Assembly (NCBI GenBank): GCA_903904885.1
Contig: CAIVED010000014.1
Coordinates: forward strand, 1 to 53,958
Direction of reading: 5' to 3'
DNA from: an uncultured archaeon
Lineage (GTDB): Archaea; Nanobdellota; Nanobdellia; Woesearchaeales; CAIVOO01
Length of the DNA: 53,958 bases
The stretch's first letter is position 1, and each line of letters opens with the position of its first letter. Made by a program: the position numbers and the translations under genes. Positions 52,785 to 53,958 of the stretch are shown here, piece after piece. Below the pieces are notes generated by a model. That model searched no databases. It was not told the DNA's origin and saw nothing but the letters and a program-made list of their open reading frames with translations.

Positions 52785-53537
52785 TCATCTTTGGGATTTT
52801 GCAATAAGTATTATGAAAGGGGAAGTTTGTTTGTTGGGGATTGATATGATAAAATTCACAATTTTAAAACCGCCCCTCAATGTTTTAAAAATCCATTTTT
52901 TTATTTTTGAGGGATTATCAGTTTCATCTATCCAAAAGTCTATAGTTTTATAATAATTTAGATATAAAACATCTAGATGGTATTTTTCGCACAGTAGTTT
53001 AATTATTTTTAAATCCATTATACACGTATTGTGTCTAGCATAGTTTTTATTATCTAATAATTTGTGCATCTTGCCTTGAAGATAATTAAAATTAGGCATT
53101 TCTAATATTAAAGTTCCTCCTTTTTTCATTAAAGCTATGTGTTTTCTAAATATTTTATCATAATCTGAAAAATGTTCTATGAAACCAAAAGAAGAAACAA
53201 CATCGAATTTCTCATTTGGATTAAACTTCAAAAAATCTTTCTGGTATACCTTGTAATCTTTAACTCCATTAGACTCAAATAGTCTTTTCATTCCTCTCAA
53301 ATCTGCAAAATCTATTCCTGATATTTTGTATTTGAAAATTTTATTAAATGTCAATAAAAATCTTCCAGGTACACAGCCTATCTCCACACATGTTTTATTT
53401 TTATCTTCTTTAAGAAATCTTTTGATTACATCAAAAAATAATTCTTTATTTTTTATTTTTGTCTCTTTCCAATTATTATTCCAATAATTTTTATTAGTAA
53501 GATTGTTATTTGATTTTGTAAGCAATATATTTTTCAT
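52785..53537 (-). CDS. Class I SAM-dependent methyltransferase of the surface-glycan cluster
   Basis: A 250-aa enzyme with motif I CVEIGCVPGRFLLTF near residues 50-64, then ISGIDFADL, DVVSSFGFIEHFSDYD and KKGGTLILEMPNF, which are the typical post-I, IV and V regions of sugar- or polyketide-type methyltransferases (UbiE/COQ5-like). The substrate is probably a glycan, from the neighbours. It overlaps the end of the upstream gene by 32 nt. The region is much more AT-rich than the rest of the window, suggesting recent acquisition of the cluster. Confidence 0.87.
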   Translation of the reverse strand: MKNILLTKSNNNLTNKNYWNNNWKETKIKNKELFFDVIKRFLKEDKNKTCVEIGCVPGRFLLTFNKIFKYKISGIDFADLRGMKRLFESNGVKDYKVYQKDFLKFNPNEKFDVVSSFGFIEHFSDYDKIFRKHIALMKKGGTLILEMPNFNYLQGKMHKLLDNKNYARHNTCIMDLKIIKLLCEKYHLDVLYLNYYKTIDFWIDETDNPSKIKKWIFKTLRGGFKIVNFIISIPNKQTSPFIILIAKSQR

Positions 53538-53958
53538 TTTCCCACACCTCCTCTAGTTCATTATTACAATCCAATAATGTGTTCTCATTTATATTATTTA
53601 TATCTTTTAGTTGTTTGTCTATTAAAAATATAGTTTTTCTATTACTGAAATAGTTAATTAAGCTTTCACAACTCATCTCCGAAAACTCTTTTGTTAGGTT
53701 AATTGTTTTTAATAATATGACTGGATTTCCTATATGTCCCTCAGACATTATATAAGTTCTTTTTCCTGTGCTTTGAATAAGATTGGATGTTAGAGGATCA
53801 GAAATAAAAGTATAATTATCAAAAGTTTGATTGGATAAGACATTATACAAAATAAAATCATTATCTCTATTTTCCGTGATATCAAACTGGGGCACAATCA
53901 AAATAAAACTTACAGTGATGAATATAAACAATATAAAAATAATAATTTTTTTATTTAG
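53506..53958 (-). CDS. C-terminal part of a membrane protein, probably a GT-C glycosyltransferase (5' end beyond the right edge)
   Basis: The minus-strand frame stays open to the window end, so the start is outside. The visible 150 residues have one membrane helix (IIIFILFIFITVSFILIVP) followed by an outer domain with ISDPLTSNLIQSTGKRTYIM. The layout, a last helix plus a small outer domain with a Thr/Asn-rich pocket, resembles the C-terminus of GT-C enzymes such as the one at 48531. The identity is tentative. A TTG at 53931 would be an unlikely start. Confidence 0.6.
   Translation of the reverse strand, partial: LNKKIIIFILFIFITVSFILIVPQFDITENRDNDFILYNVLSNQTFDNYTFISDPLTSNLIQSTGKRTYIMSEGHIGNPVILLKTINLTKEFSEMSCESLINYFSNRKTIFLIDKQLKDINNINENTLLDCNNELEEVWENEKYIAYKIK

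Overview
The window reads as archaeal, most likely a DPANN lineage of the Woesearchaeota/Pacearchaeota kind. That lineage is an inference; no marker was searched. The evidence is archaeal TATA boxes of the TTTATAAA type about 30 nt before start codons, giving leaderless mRNAs; a family B DNA polymerase; an archaeal/eukaryal-type isoleucyl-tRNA synthetase; an interrupted class II tRNA; Shine-Dalgarno or stop/start overlaps only inside operons; and a gene content dominated by membrane-anchored, asparagine-rich surface proteins.

Layout. 1-8 kb: a cut-off FG-GAP surface protein, a small Cys protein, PolB, a transglutaminase-like protein, a 1114-aa beta-helix surface protein and an unknown 153-aa gene. 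8-12.6 kb: ileS followed by three small or membrane genes in one tightly coupled operon, one of them a 41-aa membrane protein. 12.6-15.6 kb: an operon of class II (B12-dependent) ribonucleotide reductase, two tiny membrane proteins and a corrinoid adenosyltransferase. 15.6-34 kb: the surface region. It holds a 1737-aa subtilisin-like protease with FG-GAP repeats behind a strongly structured leader, a second beta-helix protein, a Cys-rich secreted protein, a small probable regulator, and five paralogues that share a signal-anchor and 'GGxPRxxWP' repeats but end in unrelated Cys-rich tips. One tip is a tandem collagen IV NC1 (C4) domain. A methyltransferase sits among the paralogues and a 15-codon copy of its 3' end lies between two of them, which records how the array was duplicated. 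A class II tRNA with a 66-nt insert in its variable arm follows. 34-46.8 kb: three large genes on the + strand: a 1250-aa soluble protein, a pilin-signal protein and a 2262-aa secreted protein with a thioredoxin-like domain. 46.8-54 kb: a minus-strand membrane and glycosylation cluster (GT-C transferases, methyltransferase, flippase-like UPF0104, DUF1616) containing a HEPN-MNT pair with three 20-bp operator-like iterons.

Working together: apart from replication, translation and dNTP synthesis, most of the window builds, glycosylates, processes and varies the cell surface, as expected for an archaeon that lives by contact with other cells. The most unusual items are the collagen IV NC1 tip, the modular adhesin array, the alternative-pairing leader of the giant protease, the interrupted tRNA, and the iterons that link HEPN-MNT to a glycosyltransferase.
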